Source of the DNA: Thermovenabulum sp049701175
Lineage (GTDB): Bacteria; Bacillota; Thermosediminibacteria; Thermosediminibacterales; Thermosediminibacteraceae
Length of the DNA: 64,000 bases
Direction of reading: 5' to 3'
Assembly (NCBI RefSeq): GCF_049701175.1
Contig: NZ_JBNATW010000001.1
Span: 62,001-126,000, forward strand
In this document: one piece after another, positions 17,315 to 26,607 of the stretch
Numbering within the stretch: the first letter of the stretch is position 1
How the letters are laid out: each line of letters begins with the position of its first letter
Made by a program: the position numbers and the translations under genes
The notes under the pieces: model-generated
What the model was told of the DNA's origin: nothing
Databases searched by the model: none
Seen by the model: the letters and a program-made list of their open reading frames with translations, nothing else

Positions 17315-18727
17315 ATGGAACTCCCACAAATTATATATACTATTGCGATATTTCTTTACCTATTCTTTTTTGTGTTATTCCTAAGGTATTTTTTCTGGAT
17401 GAATTATTCCTATAAATATTACTGGTCAAAGAGAAGACCCCTCAGCCTTTTAGAATTAAAAAGGCTTGCAAAAGAAAAAAATAAAAAGCTACCCATGTTT
17501 TCTATTTTAGTTCCTGCAAGAGAAGAAGCCGAAGTAATAGGTCAAACCATTGAAAACCTCGCAAAATTAAATTATCCCCATAATTTATTAGAGATTATAG
17601 TTATTACCGATGAAAAAGAGTTGGAAAAGGGAGTGCCAATTACTACTCAGCAGGTGGTAGAGCAGAAAATTGATGAATTTAAAAAAAGAAAAAACGCTCC
17701 TATTTTAAAACACGTTACAGTACCTTACGACTTTGACGGTTTTTATCAAGGACTGCGGCTTGGAAAACCAGTCCCCTCTACAAAAGGTAGAGCTTTAAAC
17801 TACGGTTTATCCTTCATAGATAAGAATTCAGATATATGCGGATTCTACGATGCTGAAAGCCATCCGGAAAAGGATGTCCTTTTGTATATAGCTTCCCAAT
17901 GGCTTTCCTCTAATCGTAAAAATTTAATATGGCAAGGACCTGTATTTCAAGTAAGAAATTTCTTTTACCTCAGCCCTATAACAAAAATTGCCTCTCTATA
18001 CCAAGCTCTTGCCCATGAATGGTATATGCCCGTCCTCATGAGGCAGCTGCCTTTTGTCGGCGGAACTAACCTTTTTATAGAGTCAAAACTTTTAAAAGAA
18101 ATAGGAGGTTTTGATTACAACGCTCTTACAGAGGACTTAGAAATAGGCGTAAGGGCTTACTTAGAAAAAGACGCTTGGCCGGAATATTTCCCATATGTAA
18201 GCACCGAACAGACCCCGGAAACTTATAAGTCCTTTTTCAGGCAGCGATTAAGATGGGCTTCAGGTCACATTCAGGTTATTGAAAAATTTCGCAAAGCCGA
18301 CTGCTATGATATAAAAAAGAAAAATACAATTATCAAGAATTTACTGCTAAAAGGCGAAATAGAATGGGCTCTGTATCAATTGGCCGTGTTAATCCCTGTT
18401 GCTGTTTTGATCTTAAGTTTAAAAGGCCTTGTTAAACCAATATTCCTTCCTACTCCGCTTGCTTGGACATTGAAATCCTTTGTATTTATATACTTTGGTT
18501 TTACCTATTATCTTTATTTAAAATACCTGCGGTTTATGAAAATTCGCAGTAAACCAAATGTTTTTTTAGCTTTATTTGAACTACTGTTCCTCCCAATAGC
18601 GGGATTTTTACTGCCACTACCTTATACCTCTGCATTGATTTTGAGGGCCATGAACAAACAGCCCAAGGTTTGGGTTAAAACCCCGAGAACGCAAGAAGTT
18701 GCTGATTTAAGTATAAAAAACATATAA
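17315..18727 (+). CDS. Membrane-bound family 2 glycosyltransferase
   Basis: A 470-residue processive-type GT2 with one N-terminal and several C-terminal transmembrane helices. Catalytic features are the nucleotide-sugar fold (FSILVPAREEAEVIG), an acidic metal-binding segment (GFYDAESHPEKD), the acceptor-site TEDLEIGV and the R-x2-RW-like RQRLRWASGH motif seen in cellulose and hyaluronan synthases. It probably makes or extends a surface polysaccharide or glycolipid. It is a single-gene unit that ends in a terminator, and no other polysaccharide genes are near. Confidence 0.88.
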   Translation: MELPQIIYTIAIFLYLFFFVLFLRYFFWMNYSYKYYWSKRRPLSLLELKRLAKEKNKKLPMFSILVPAREEAEVIGQTIENLAKLNYPHNLLEIIVITDEKELEKGVPITTQQVVEQKIDEFKKRKNAPILKHVTVPYDFDGFYQGLRLGKPVPSTKGRALNYGLSFIDKNSDICGFYDAESHPEKDVLLYIASQWLSSNRKNLIWQGPVFQVRNFFYLSPITKIASLYQALAHEWYMPVLMRQLPFVGGTNLFIESKLLKEIGGFDYNALTEDLEIGVRAYLEKDAWPEYFPYVSTEQTPETYKSFFRQRLRWASGHIQVIEKFRKADCYDIKKKNTIIKNLLLKGEIEWALYQLAVLIPVAVLILSLKGLVKPIFLPTPLAWTLKSFVFIYFGFTYYLYLKYLRFMKIRSKPNVFLALFELLFLPIAGFLLPLPYTSALILRAMNKQPKVWVKTPRTQEVADLSIKNI

Positions 18728-18733
18728 ATATAT

Positions 18734-18784
18734 AAAAACCCTTCATGAGATTTAGTTCTCTTAGTCTTATGAAGGGTTTTTTGT
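18734..18784 (+). terminator. Terminator of the glycosyltransferase gene
   Basis: AAAACCCTTCAT and ATGAAGGGTTTT arms with an internal AGA/TCT pair, followed by a T-run. Confidence 0.85.
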
Positions 18785-18940
18785 TTCTTGGTAATTTTTC
18801 TTTTGATTCTCAGCCTCATGGTGTGTATAACGGAGAATATTATATAATCGCAAAAAATAAAAAAAAAGATAAAAAAGGACTTTTGCTCGATATAAAGAAA
18901 TATATTAAAAATATAATAGTTTTTAAGAGGTGTCCTTAAA

Positions 18941-20773
18941 TTGAACGATTTTTTAGATAGAAAAAAAATAAAACAAAAGTTACGGGATATTATAGAAAAG
19001 GAAAGACTTATCATAGGTGCTGGTGTTGGAAGCGGATTTGCCGCAAAATATGCCGAAGAAGGCGGGGCGGATATCCTTTTTTTGTTTAATTCCGGAAGAT
19101 TTCGCATGGCAGGTGTCCCTTCCCTTGCAGGCTATCTACCGTATGCCAACGCAAACGACATGGTAATTAACTTTGGGGTAACTGAAATCATACCAAAAGT
19201 TAAAAATATCCCTGTTATTGCAGGACTATGTGCAACAGACCCAAAATTTTCCCATAGTGAACTTTTAGAGACAGTAAAAAACTACAACTTTAGCGGCGTT
19301 ATAAATTACCCAACCATGTCCATAATAAACGGAAATTTCAGATTGATTGCCGAAGAACAGGGCTATGGTTTTGACAATGAGGTTAATTTAATAAAACTCG
19401 CCAACGAAATGGATATTTTTACGGTAGCATTTGTACAAAACGAGATGGAAGCGGAAAAAATGCTTGAAGCCAACGCCGATGTGATTTGTGTACATTTTGG
19501 GTTTACCAGTGGAGGAGAAGGAAACATCAAAACCTTTATGCCATTAAATGATGCAGTTAATTTGTATTGCAGCATTTACAAAAAAATAATCGCCAAAAAA
19601 AACGACCAAATCTTAATGGTTTACGGCGGCCCTTTAGGTTATCCTGAAAGCATAAGGAATTTTTTAAGAGAAATTAAAAAGCGGGGTGCCAAGGTACACG
19701 GCTATATCGGCGGTTCAGCAATAGATAGTAATTACGTAAGGGAAACCATTACAAGTCTAACCCACCTTCTAAAAGGAATTAGCCAGCAGGAGATATCAAA
19801 ATTAGGAAATCTTGTAGGCAGTTCCCAGTCTATGCAAAATATTTACGAAATAATAATGAAGGTGGCGCCAAGCGATATAACAGTACTAGTTACGGGAGAA
19901 AGCGGTACAGGAAAAGAACTTGTAGCTGAAGCAATTCATGAATTGAGTTTGAGAAAGGAAAAACCCCTTATAAAAATTAACTGCGCCAACCTCCCTGAAA
20001 ATCTGCTTGAAAGCGAGCTTTTTGGCCATGAAGCCGGTGCTTTTACAGGAGCAATTAAAAGGCACATAGGTAAATTTGAACTCGCAAACGGAGGAACCCT
20101 TGTTTTGGATGAGATAGGTGAAATTCCTTTAAGCCTTCAGGCAAAACTTTTAAGGGTCATTGAAAATCAAGAATTTTACCGTGTAGGCGGAGAAAAGTTA
20201 ATCAAAGTAGATGTTAGGATAATAGCCTGTACCAATAAAGATCTATCTAAACTTGTAAAAGAAGGGAAATTCCGTGAAGACCTTTTCTGGCGATTAAATG
20301 TCATTAATATAAACATGCCTCCCCTAAGAATGCACTTAGAAGACCTACCCGAAATTGTCGAAGAAATTGTAAAGCGCTACTGTAAAAAGCATAACAAATC
20401 CATACCAAAAATTGACCCTAACTTGATTAAAAACCTTAAACTTTATAATTGGCCGGGTAATGTTCGAGAATTGGAAAACTTCATTCACACCCTTTTGGTA
20501 TTTTCAAACGAAAAAATGCTCTCCTTTAACGATAAAGCAGCAAACCTTTTAAAGGAAAAATTATTGCAACAAAACGAATATGAAAAGGAAACCCAAAGCC
20601 ATCTTTTTAAACCCCATTCTAAATATGAAATTGAAAATAAAATTTTAATTGAAGTCTTAGAACAATGTAATTTTAACAAAACAAAAGCAGCGGAAAAGTT
20701 GGGGATAAGCAGGCGCACCCTCTACAACAGGTTAAAAAAAATGGGATATGATAAAGCCCCCTTTAATTTGTAA
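18941..20773 (+). CDS. Sigma-54-dependent activator with a PEP-hydrolase-like TIM-barrel sensor domain
   Basis: A 610-residue enhancer-binding protein; the TTG start at 18941 follows GAGGTG. Residues 1-280 form a TIM-barrel domain of the PEP-hydrolase / TIM-barrel signal transduction family and contain NSGRFRMAG (50-58). Residues about 290-520 are the AAA+ domain, with Walker A GESGTGKE (319-326), the sigma-54 contact loop GAFTGA (366-371) and Walker B LVLDE (387-391). A Fis-type helix-turn-helix spans about 577-600 (TKAAEKLGISRRTLYNRL). The sensor domain is clearly paralogous to the enzyme encoded two genes downstream. I infer that it activates the downstream operon from the -24/-12 promoter at 20861. 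Confidence 0.93.
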   Translation: MNDFLDRKKIKQKLRDIIEKERLIIGAGVGSGFAAKYAEEGGADILFLFNSGRFRMAGVPSLAGYLPYANANDMVINFGVTEIIPKVKNIPVIAGLCATDPKFSHSELLETVKNYNFSGVINYPTMSIINGNFRLIAEEQGYGFDNEVNLIKLANEMDIFTVAFVQNEMEAEKMLEANADVICVHFGFTSGGEGNIKTFMPLNDAVNLYCSIYKKIIAKKNDQILMVYGGPLGYPESIRNFLREIKKRGAKVHGYIGGSAIDSNYVRETITSLTHLLKGISQQEISKLGNLVGSSQSMQNIYEIIMKVAPSDITVLVTGESGTGKELVAEAIHELSLRKEKPLIKINCANLPENLLESELFGHEAGAFTGAIKRHIGKFELANGGTLVLDEIGEIPLSLQAKLLRVIENQEFYRVGGEKLIKVDVRIIACTNKDLSKLVKEGKFREDLFWRLNVININMPPLRMHLEDLPEIVEEIVKRYCKKHNKSIPKIDPNLIKNLKLYNWPGNVRELENFIHTLLVFSNEKMLSFNDKAANLLKEKLLQQNEYEKETQSHLFKPHSKYEIENKILIEVLEQCNFNKTKAAEKLGISRRTLYNRLKKMGYDKAPFNL

Positions 20774-20792
20774 CATTAAAGTTTACAACTTG

Positions 20793-20829
20793 CACACTTT
20801 CCTGTGAATCTACCTTCACAAAAAGTGTG
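20793..20829. promoter_or_regulatory. Dyad, candidate enhancer (UAS) for the sigma-54 activator
   Basis: CACACTTT (20793-20800) and TGTGAA (20803-20808) are mirrored by TTCACA (20815-20820) and AAAGTGTG (20822-20829). The dyad lies 32 to 68 bp upstream of the -24 element and downstream of the activator gene. There is no U-tract, so it is a poor terminator. The position fits a binding site for the Fis-type HTH. Confidence 0.65.
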
Positions 20830-20860
20830 ACTAATCCTTTAAAGATAAAATAAAAATCCA

Positions 20861-20877
20861 TTGGCATAAAGTTTGCT
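20861..20877 (+). promoter_or_regulatory. Sigma-54 (-24/-12) promoter
   Basis: TTGGCATAAAGTTTGCT matches the consensus TGGCAC-N5-TTGC. The invariant GG (20863-20864) and GC (20875-20876) are separated by exactly 10 bases. Transcription should begin near 20888, about 30 bp before the UPF0261 start codon. Confidence 0.85.
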
Positions 20878-20917
20878 ACCTCCTGAATACAAAATTACTT
20901 TTCAGGAGGTGATTTTT

Positions 20918-22141
20918 TTGGGTAAAGTTGTAGCCATCTTAGGTACTCTTGATACAAAGGGAGCCGAATTTAAATACTTAAAGGAAAAGGTAGAAGAATT
21001 CGGATGCAAAACCATTGTTATCGATGCAGGAATTTTAGAACCCCCTTATTTTGAACCTGACATCAAAAGGGATGAAGTTGCAAAAGCAGCTGGAGTAGAA
21101 CTTAACAAACTCCTTGAAAAAAAAGATAGAGGAGAATCAGTAACGGCTATGGCAAACGGAGCCTCAATAATTGTCAAAAAGTTATATGAAGAAGGAAAGA
21201 TAGACGGCATTGTCTCATTAGGTGGCTCCGCAGGTACATCAATAGCAACAGCGGCAATGAAACAGCTCCCTGCTGGTTTTCCCAAAGTAATGGTATCAAC
21301 CCTTGCATCTGGAGACACAAGGCCTTATGTAGGAACAAAGGATATTACAATGATGTATTCTATTGTAGATATTTCCGGATTAAACAGACTTTCAAAACAA
21401 ATAATTGCAAATGCAGCTGGCGCAATTTGTGGAATGGTAAATGCAAAGGTGAATGCTGAAAATGAAAAACCTATTATAGGCGCTACTATGTTCGGCGTAA
21501 CCACACCTTGCGTAACTAAGGTAAGAGAAATCTTAGAAAAAAACGGCTATGAAGTGTTGGTATTCCACGCTACAGGCACAGGTGGACAGGCAATGGAAAG
21601 TCTAATTGAAGACGGTATAATTACCGCAGTAGCAGATATTACCACTACCGAGTGGGTAGACGAGCTCTGTGGTGGGGTGCTCTCAGCAGGGCCTCATAGA
21701 TTGGAGGCTGCCGCAAAGAAAGGGATACCTCAAGTTATATGTCCAGGAGCCCTCGATATGTGCAACTTCGGTCCTATAGACACAGTACCGGCACACTATA
21801 AAAATCGAAACCTTTACAAACATAATCCCACAGTAACTTTAATGAGGACCACTCCAGAAGAATCAAAAAAATTAGGAGAAATTATCGGTAAAAAAGTAAG
21901 TGAAGCAAAAGGCCCAACAGCAGTAATAATCCCTAAAAAAGGGGTCTCTGCCATTGATGCCGAAGGAAAACCCTTTTACGATCCTGAAGCTGATAAGGCC
22001 CTTTTTGAAGCATTAAAAGAAAATGTAAAACCGCCTGTAGAATTTATAGAACTTGATTTACATATTAACGACCCTGAATATGCAGAGTTTGTTGCAAATA
22101 AATTGTTAGAATTAATAAAAAAATGGGAGGGTAATAAATAA
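20918..22141 (+). CDS. UPF0261 / Tm-1-like ATP-binding domain protein
   Basis: I chose the TTG at 20918, preceded by AGGAGGTG; this gives 407 residues. The protein matches the UPF0261/Tm-1 family: VAILGTLDTKGAEFKYL at the N-terminus, a SLGGSAGTSIATAAM glycine-rich segment, TLASGDTRPYVGTKDI and HATGTGGQAMESLIEDG. The plant member Tm-1 binds ATP and inhibits tobamovirus replication; the bacterial function is not established. Its stop overlaps the next start by one base (TAATG), so it is coupled to the PEP-hydrolase-like gene. The two families also occur adjacent or fused in other organisms (recollection). Confidence 0.9.
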   Translation: MGKVVAILGTLDTKGAEFKYLKEKVEEFGCKTIVIDAGILEPPYFEPDIKRDEVAKAAGVELNKLLEKKDRGESVTAMANGASIIVKKLYEEGKIDGIVSLGGSAGTSIATAAMKQLPAGFPKVMVSTLASGDTRPYVGTKDITMMYSIVDISGLNRLSKQIIANAAGAICGMVNAKVNAENEKPIIGATMFGVTTPCVTKVREILEKNGYEVLVFHATGTGGQAMESLIEDGIITAVADITTTEWVDELCGGVLSAGPHRLEAAAKKGIPQVICPGALDMCNFGPIDTVPAHYKNRNLYKHNPTVTLMRTTPEESKKLGEIIGKKVSEAKGPTAVIIPKKGVSAIDAEGKPFYDPEADKALFEALKENVKPPVEFIELDLHINDPEYAEFVANKLLELIKKWEGNK

Positions 22142-22968
22142 TGACAAGACAGGAAGCTTTAGAAAGGTTAAAAAAACAAATAGCTGAAGGAAAACCTATA
22201 ATCGGTGCAGGAGCTGGCACGGGAATATCCGCAAAATGTGCAGAAGCCGGTGGAGTCGATTTAATCATAATTTATAACTCCGGAAGGTACAGAATGGCGG
22301 GAAGGGGCTCATTAGCAGGACTCTTACCCTACGGCGATGCTAATGCTATTGTTATGGAAATGGGTAGGGAAGTGCTACCAATAGTAAAAAATACCCCTGT
22401 CCTTGCCGGTGTTTGTGGGACTGATCCCTTTAGGGTAATGAAGATTTTCTTAAAAGAAATCAAAGAAGCGGGCTTTACAGGAGTCCAAAACTTTCCGACA
22501 GTAGGGCTTTTTGACGGAAAGTTTAGGCAGAACCTGGAAGAGACAGGTATGGGATATGACTTGGAAGTAGAAATGATAGCCCTTGCTCATGAAATGGATT
22601 TATTGACATGCCCGTATGTATTCACACCAGAAGATGCTGAAAAAATGACAAAAGCAGGGGCAGATGTGATAGTCGCACATATGGGACTTACCACAAGCGG
22701 CACAATAGGAGCAAAAACTGCCATAACCCTTGATGAATCTGTTGAAAAAATACAAGAAATTTGTGATGCGGCAAAAGCTATTAACCCTGAAGTTATAGTT
22801 TTATGCCACGGCGGACCAATCGCAGAACCCGAAGATGCTCAGTATGTTCTTTCAAAAACCAAAAACGTAGTCGGCTTCTTCGGTGCTTCGTCAATGGAAA
22901 GACTGCCTGCAGAAAGGGCAATTACAGAACAGGTCAAGAAATTTAAATCTATTATTTGGAAACATTAA
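22141..22968 (+). CDS. PEP-hydrolase-like TIM-barrel protein (TIM-barrel signal transduction family)
   Basis: A 275-residue single-domain TIM barrel related to phosphoenolpyruvate mutase/hydrolase-like enzymes. The conserved N-terminal segment IGAGAGTGISAKCAE is followed by NSGRYRMAG (46-54) and AGVCGTDPF. The same segments are present in the sensor domain of the sigma-54 activator upstream. Genuine PEP hydrolase activity is not proved for the family as a whole. It is the last gene of the sigma-54 operon and is followed by a strong terminator. Confidence 0.88.
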   Translation: MTRQEALERLKKQIAEGKPIIGAGAGTGISAKCAEAGGVDLIIIYNSGRYRMAGRGSLAGLLPYGDANAIVMEMGREVLPIVKNTPVLAGVCGTDPFRVMKIFLKEIKEAGFTGVQNFPTVGLFDGKFRQNLEETGMGYDLEVEMIALAHEMDLLTCPYVFTPEDAEKMTKAGADVIVAHMGLTTSGTIGAKTAITLDESVEKIQEICDAAKAINPEVIVLCHGGPIAEPEDAQYVLSKTKNVVGFFGASSMERLPAERAITEQVKKFKSIIWKH

Positions 22969-22982
22969 AATAAAATAACACG

Positions 22983-23014
22983 GGGGGGCACAGCTGAGGT
23001 GAGCCCCCTTTTTT
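22983..23014 (+). terminator. Terminator of the UPF0261 operon
   Basis: GGGGGGC and GCCCCC arms enclose a short AC/GT-extended loop, followed by six T. Confidence 0.85.
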
Positions 23015-23078
23015 CTATTTTCCTCTAACCTTGCGTAATTATTTTTTGTTTTTTGTTAAAAGACGTAATTTGGGCTAT

Positions 23079-24374
23079 TCAATTGTAAAACACTTTATTT
23101 TCATCCTTCACGTCTTCTTCAAAGAGGGTTGAAAAATTTTTAAGTTCCATGAAACTTAAATCCCTCAATTTTTTATTCTTTTTAATACAATAGGACACCA
23201 TTTTCCCTACCACCTCGTGGGCATGTCGAAAGGGCATCCCCTTTTTTACCAGGTATTCCGCATAATAGGTGGCATCTATAAAGCTATCTTCTACCGCTTT
23301 TTTCATGTTTTCCTTTTTTATTTTCATAGTTTCTAAAAGCCCTGGAAGTACCGCAAGGCAGGATATTACGGTATTTGCCGTATCAAAAAGGGGCTCCTTG
23401 TCTTCTTGCATATCCCTATTGTAAGAAAGAGGAAGGCCCTTCATTATGGTCAAAATTGAAATTAAATTGCCAAAAACCCGCCCCGTTTTCCCTCTAATGA
23501 GCTCCAATACATCGGGATTTTTCTTTTGGGGCATAATACTGCTTCCAGTAGAAAAGGCATCATCCAATTCTATAAAATCAAATTCCGAAGTGCTCCAAAG
23601 TATTAAATCCTCAGCCATTCTTGAAAGGTGTACCATTAATATAGCAGAAGCTGATATAAATTCTATAACAAAATCCCTATCACTTACCGCATCCAATGTG
23701 TTTTCATAAACCTTTGAAAAATCAAGCTGTTCCTTTACATACTCTCTGTCTATAGGAAGGGTAGTCCCGGCTAAGGCACAGGCGCCAAGGGGCATTATAT
23801 CTGCATTTTCTTTTGCTTTTACGAACCTTTTTTTATCCCTTTTCAGCATGTAGTAGTAAGCCTTAAAATACTCCGAAAGGTAAATAGGCTGTGCCCTTTG
23901 AAGATGAGTGTAGCCCGGGAGTACGGTATTTTGGTGTTTTAAGGATAATTCCCATAAGGTGTTCATTAGCAAATCTATATTTTTTATTACCTCTTCTATC
24001 TTTTCTTTAACAAAAAGGTGCATATCAAGGGCTACTTGATCATTCCTGCTCCGCGCTGTATGAAGTTTTCCGGCAACTGCCCCCACTTTCTCAAAAAGCC
24101 GTTTTTCAATATGCATGTGTATGTCTTCCAATTCATAAGTAAATTCAAACTCATCCCTTTCAATTTCCATTTTTATTTCCAAGAGCCCTTTTATAATTTG
24201 AGCCGCCTCTTCCTTAGATATTATTCCGGTTTTTGCAAGCATGCGTGCATGAGCCATGCTGCCCAATATGTCTTGCTTATACAGATTTTTATCAAAATCA
24301 ATAGAAGCCGTAAACTTTTCTACAAGGGAGTCCGTATCCTTTTCAAACCTTCCTCCCCAAAGTTTTTTATTCAT
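23079..24374 (-). CDS. argH: Argininosuccinate lyase
   Basis: A 431-residue enzyme of the fumarase/aspartase superfamily that splits argininosuccinate into arginine and fumarate. The superfamily signature GSSIMPQKKNPD is present, as are the N-terminal LWGGRF and HTARSRNDQV segments. I chose the ATG at 24374, preceded by GAGGTG. It is the third gene of argF-argG-argH, 19 bp after argG. Confidence 0.97.
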   Translation of the reverse strand: MNKKLWGGRFEKDTDSLVEKFTASIDFDKNLYKQDILGSMAHARMLAKTGIISKEEAAQIIKGLLEIKMEIERDEFEFTYELEDIHMHIEKRLFEKVGAVAGKLHTARSRNDQVALDMHLFVKEKIEEVIKNIDLLMNTLWELSLKHQNTVLPGYTHLQRAQPIYLSEYFKAYYYMLKRDKKRFVKAKENADIMPLGACALAGTTLPIDREYVKEQLDFSKVYENTLDAVSDRDFVIEFISASAILMVHLSRMAEDLILWSTSEFDFIELDDAFSTGSSIMPQKKNPDVLELIRGKTGRVFGNLISILTIMKGLPLSYNRDMQEDKEPLFDTANTVISCLAVLPGLLETMKIKKENMKKAVEDSFIDATYYAEYLVKKGMPFRHAHEVVGKMVSYCIKKNKKLRDLSFMELKNFSTLFEEDVKDENKVFYN

Positions 24375-24393
24375 AAAAATCACCTCAAGTAAT

Positions 24394-25587
24394 CTATGCC
24401 TTTTTATTTACCTCGGCAAAAACCTTCGTAGGCAGCCCGAAAAGTTTTATAAAACCTACCGCAGCAGTATGGTCAAACAAATCTCCTTCGGCATAAGTCG
24501 CCAAATTAATATCATACATGGAATTGGCTGATTTTCTGCCTACAACAATTGCATTGCCTTTGTGAATTTTTACCTTAACAGCCCCGTTTACAAATTTTTG
24601 AGTTTCTTCAACAAAAGCATCCAAAGCCTTTTTCAACGGAGAAAACCAAAGTCCGTTGTAAATAAGCTCCGCGTATTTTTGTTCTATTATATATTTAAAG
24701 TGCAGTAGTTCCCGAGGCAGTGTAAGGTTTTCTAACTCTTTATGTGCTTTTATTAAAAGCAGTGATGCCGGACATTCGTAAACCTCTCTCGATTTTATAC
24801 CGACAAGGCGGTTTTCTATGTGGTCTATTCTCCCAAAACCATTGGAACCGGCGATTTTATTAAGCTCCTCTACCAATTTCACGGGAGGCATCTCTTTCCC
24901 ATTTAAAGCAGTTGGTTCACCCTTTTCAAAGACTATTTCCACATATGTAGGTTCATCCGGAGCATTTTTAATAGAAACAGTCCATTCAAAAGCTTCTTCT
25001 GGCGGTTCCACCCATGGATCCTCCAGAACTCCGCATTCTATACTCCTTCCCCAAAGGTTCTGATCTATGCTGAAGGGATTTTCTTTACCAACAGGAACTG
25101 GAATACCGTTTTTTGCAGCATAGTCTATTTCTTCCTCCCTTGACATACCCCATTCCCTAACGGGAGCTATCACCTTTAAGTCGGGAGCCAGTGCAGATAC
25201 TGAAACGTCAAACCTGACCTGGTCATTTCCCTTCCCCGTACAGCCATGTGCTACGGCAAAGGCCTCCTCCTTTTTGGCCACTTCCACCAAAAGTTTAGCG
25301 ATAAGGGGTCTCGAAAGAGCAGTACTTAAAGGATAAACCCCTTCGTAAAGGGCATTGGCTTTAAGGGCAGCAAAAGCGTAATTTTTTACAAATTCTTCTT
25401 TTGCATCGAAAACATAGCTTTTGACAGCACCTATTTTTAATGCTTTGTTTTTAATAAACTCCAAATCCTTTCCCTCTCCCAAATCTGCGCAGAGGGCTAC
25501 AACTTCACAGTCGTATTTTTCCTTTAGCCATTTTATAGCAACGGAGGTATCAAGTCCTCCCGAATAGGCAAGAACTACCTTTTTCAT
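24394..25587 (-). CDS. argG: Argininosuccinate synthase
   Basis: A 397-residue ATP-dependent ligase that joins citrulline and aspartate. The P-loop-like AYSGGLDTSVAIKWL is at the N-terminus, and GCTGKGNDQVRF and NPFSIDQNLWGRSIECG are typical family segments. GGGGGAAAA precedes the ATG. It lies 35 bp downstream of argF. Confidence 0.97.
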   Translation of the reverse strand: MKKVVLAYSGGLDTSVAIKWLKEKYDCEVVALCADLGEGKDLEFIKNKALKIGAVKSYVFDAKEEFVKNYAFAALKANALYEGVYPLSTALSRPLIAKLLVEVAKKEEAFAVAHGCTGKGNDQVRFDVSVSALAPDLKVIAPVREWGMSREEEIDYAAKNGIPVPVGKENPFSIDQNLWGRSIECGVLEDPWVEPPEEAFEWTVSIKNAPDEPTYVEIVFEKGEPTALNGKEMPPVKLVEELNKIAGSNGFGRIDHIENRLVGIKSREVYECPASLLLIKAHKELENLTLPRELLHFKYIIEQKYAELIYNGLWFSPLKKALDAFVEETQKFVNGAVKVKIHKGNAIVVGRKSANSMYDINLATYAEGDLFDHTAAVGFIKLFGLPTKVFAEVNKKA

Positions 25588-25622
25588 TGAATTTTCCCCC
25601 TTACTTTTTTATTAATGTTTCT

Positions 25623-26588
25623 TTAATCCCCCATAATAGAAATTAATATGGCTTTCTGCACATGAAGACGATTTTCCGCCTGATCAAATACAACAGAATA
25701 TGGGCCATCTATAACCTCATCCGTAATCTCCTCGCCCCTATGAGCTGGCAAGCAGTGCATAACTATGACATCTTTTTTTGCCATTTTCAATAATTTTTCG
25801 TTAACCTGATAACCGTAAAAAGCCTTCTTTCTTTCCTCAGCCTCACTTTCCTGCCCCATGCTGGTCCACACATCGGTGTAGATGACATCGGCATCCTCAG
25901 CAGCTTCTTTCACATCCTCTGTTACAATGATTTTCGAATTATTTAAAATAGAATCCCTCAAGGCAATATTTACAATCTCTTTTTTGGGTTGATAACCCTT
26001 AGGTGAAGCAACTGTAATATCCATACCCACCTTCGCACATCCGAATATTAGGGAAGTTGCCATATTGTTGTTTCCATCCCCAATAAACGCGAGTTTTAAG
26101 CCATTAAGCCTTTTCTTTTTTTCATAGATAGTAAAAAGATCCGCCAATGCCTGACAGGGATGCTCAAAATCCGTAAGGCCATTTATTACAGGGACATCCG
26201 CGTACTCTGCCAATTTTTTTACATCCTCATGGAAATAAGCCCTTATAACTATTCCATCCACATACCTTGAAAGTACCCTCGCTGTGTCTTCAATGGTTTC
26301 TCCACGCCCGAGCTGAAGGTCGTTTTTATTTAAAAAAAGCCCATAACCACCTAACTGCCAGATAGCAACTTCAAAGGAGACTCTCGTCCTTGTAGAATTT
26401 TTCTCAAAAATCATCCCCAGCGTTTTACCCTTCAACGGTTGGTAGTTTAAATCAGTTCCTCTTTTTTTAACTGATTCTGTAAGTGCTAAAATATCCAGTA
26501 TTTCGTCTTTGCTTAATTCACTAAGGCCTAAAAGATCCTTGCCCTTAATCCCCGATACAGGTTTTTCTTTGTATATATTAATACCCAT
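25623..26588 (-). CDS. argF: Ornithine carbamoyltransferase
   Basis: A 321-residue transcarbamylase that forms citrulline from ornithine and carbamoyl phosphate. The carbamoyl-phosphate site STRTRVSFE, the HPCQALADL motif and the ornithine-site HCLPAHRGEE are all intact. It is the first gene of argFGH and lies directly behind the tandem ARG-box-like promoter. The upstream arginine pathway genes (argB, C, D, J) are not in this window. Confidence 0.97.
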   Translation of the reverse strand: MGINIYKEKPVSGIKGKDLLGLSELSKDEILDILALTESVKKRGTDLNYQPLKGKTLGMIFEKNSTRTRVSFEVAIWQLGGYGLFLNKNDLQLGRGETIEDTARVLSRYVDGIVIRAYFHEDVKKLAEYADVPVINGLTDFEHPCQALADLFTIYEKKKRLNGLKLAFIGDGNNNMATSLIFGCAKVGMDITVASPKGYQPKKEIVNIALRDSILNNSKIIVTEDVKEAAEDADVIYTDVWTSMGQESEAEERKKAFYGYQVNEKLLKMAKKDVIVMHCLPAHRGEEITDEVIDGPYSVVFDQAENRLHVQKAILISIMGD

Positions 26589-26607
26589 TGAATCACCCCC
26601 GATTTAT

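Noticed and set aside
20793..20829. The dyad after the sigma-54 activator gene as a terminator
   Set aside because: No T-run follows and the arms are interrupted; the position upstream of a -24/-12 promoter fits a protein-binding site better.
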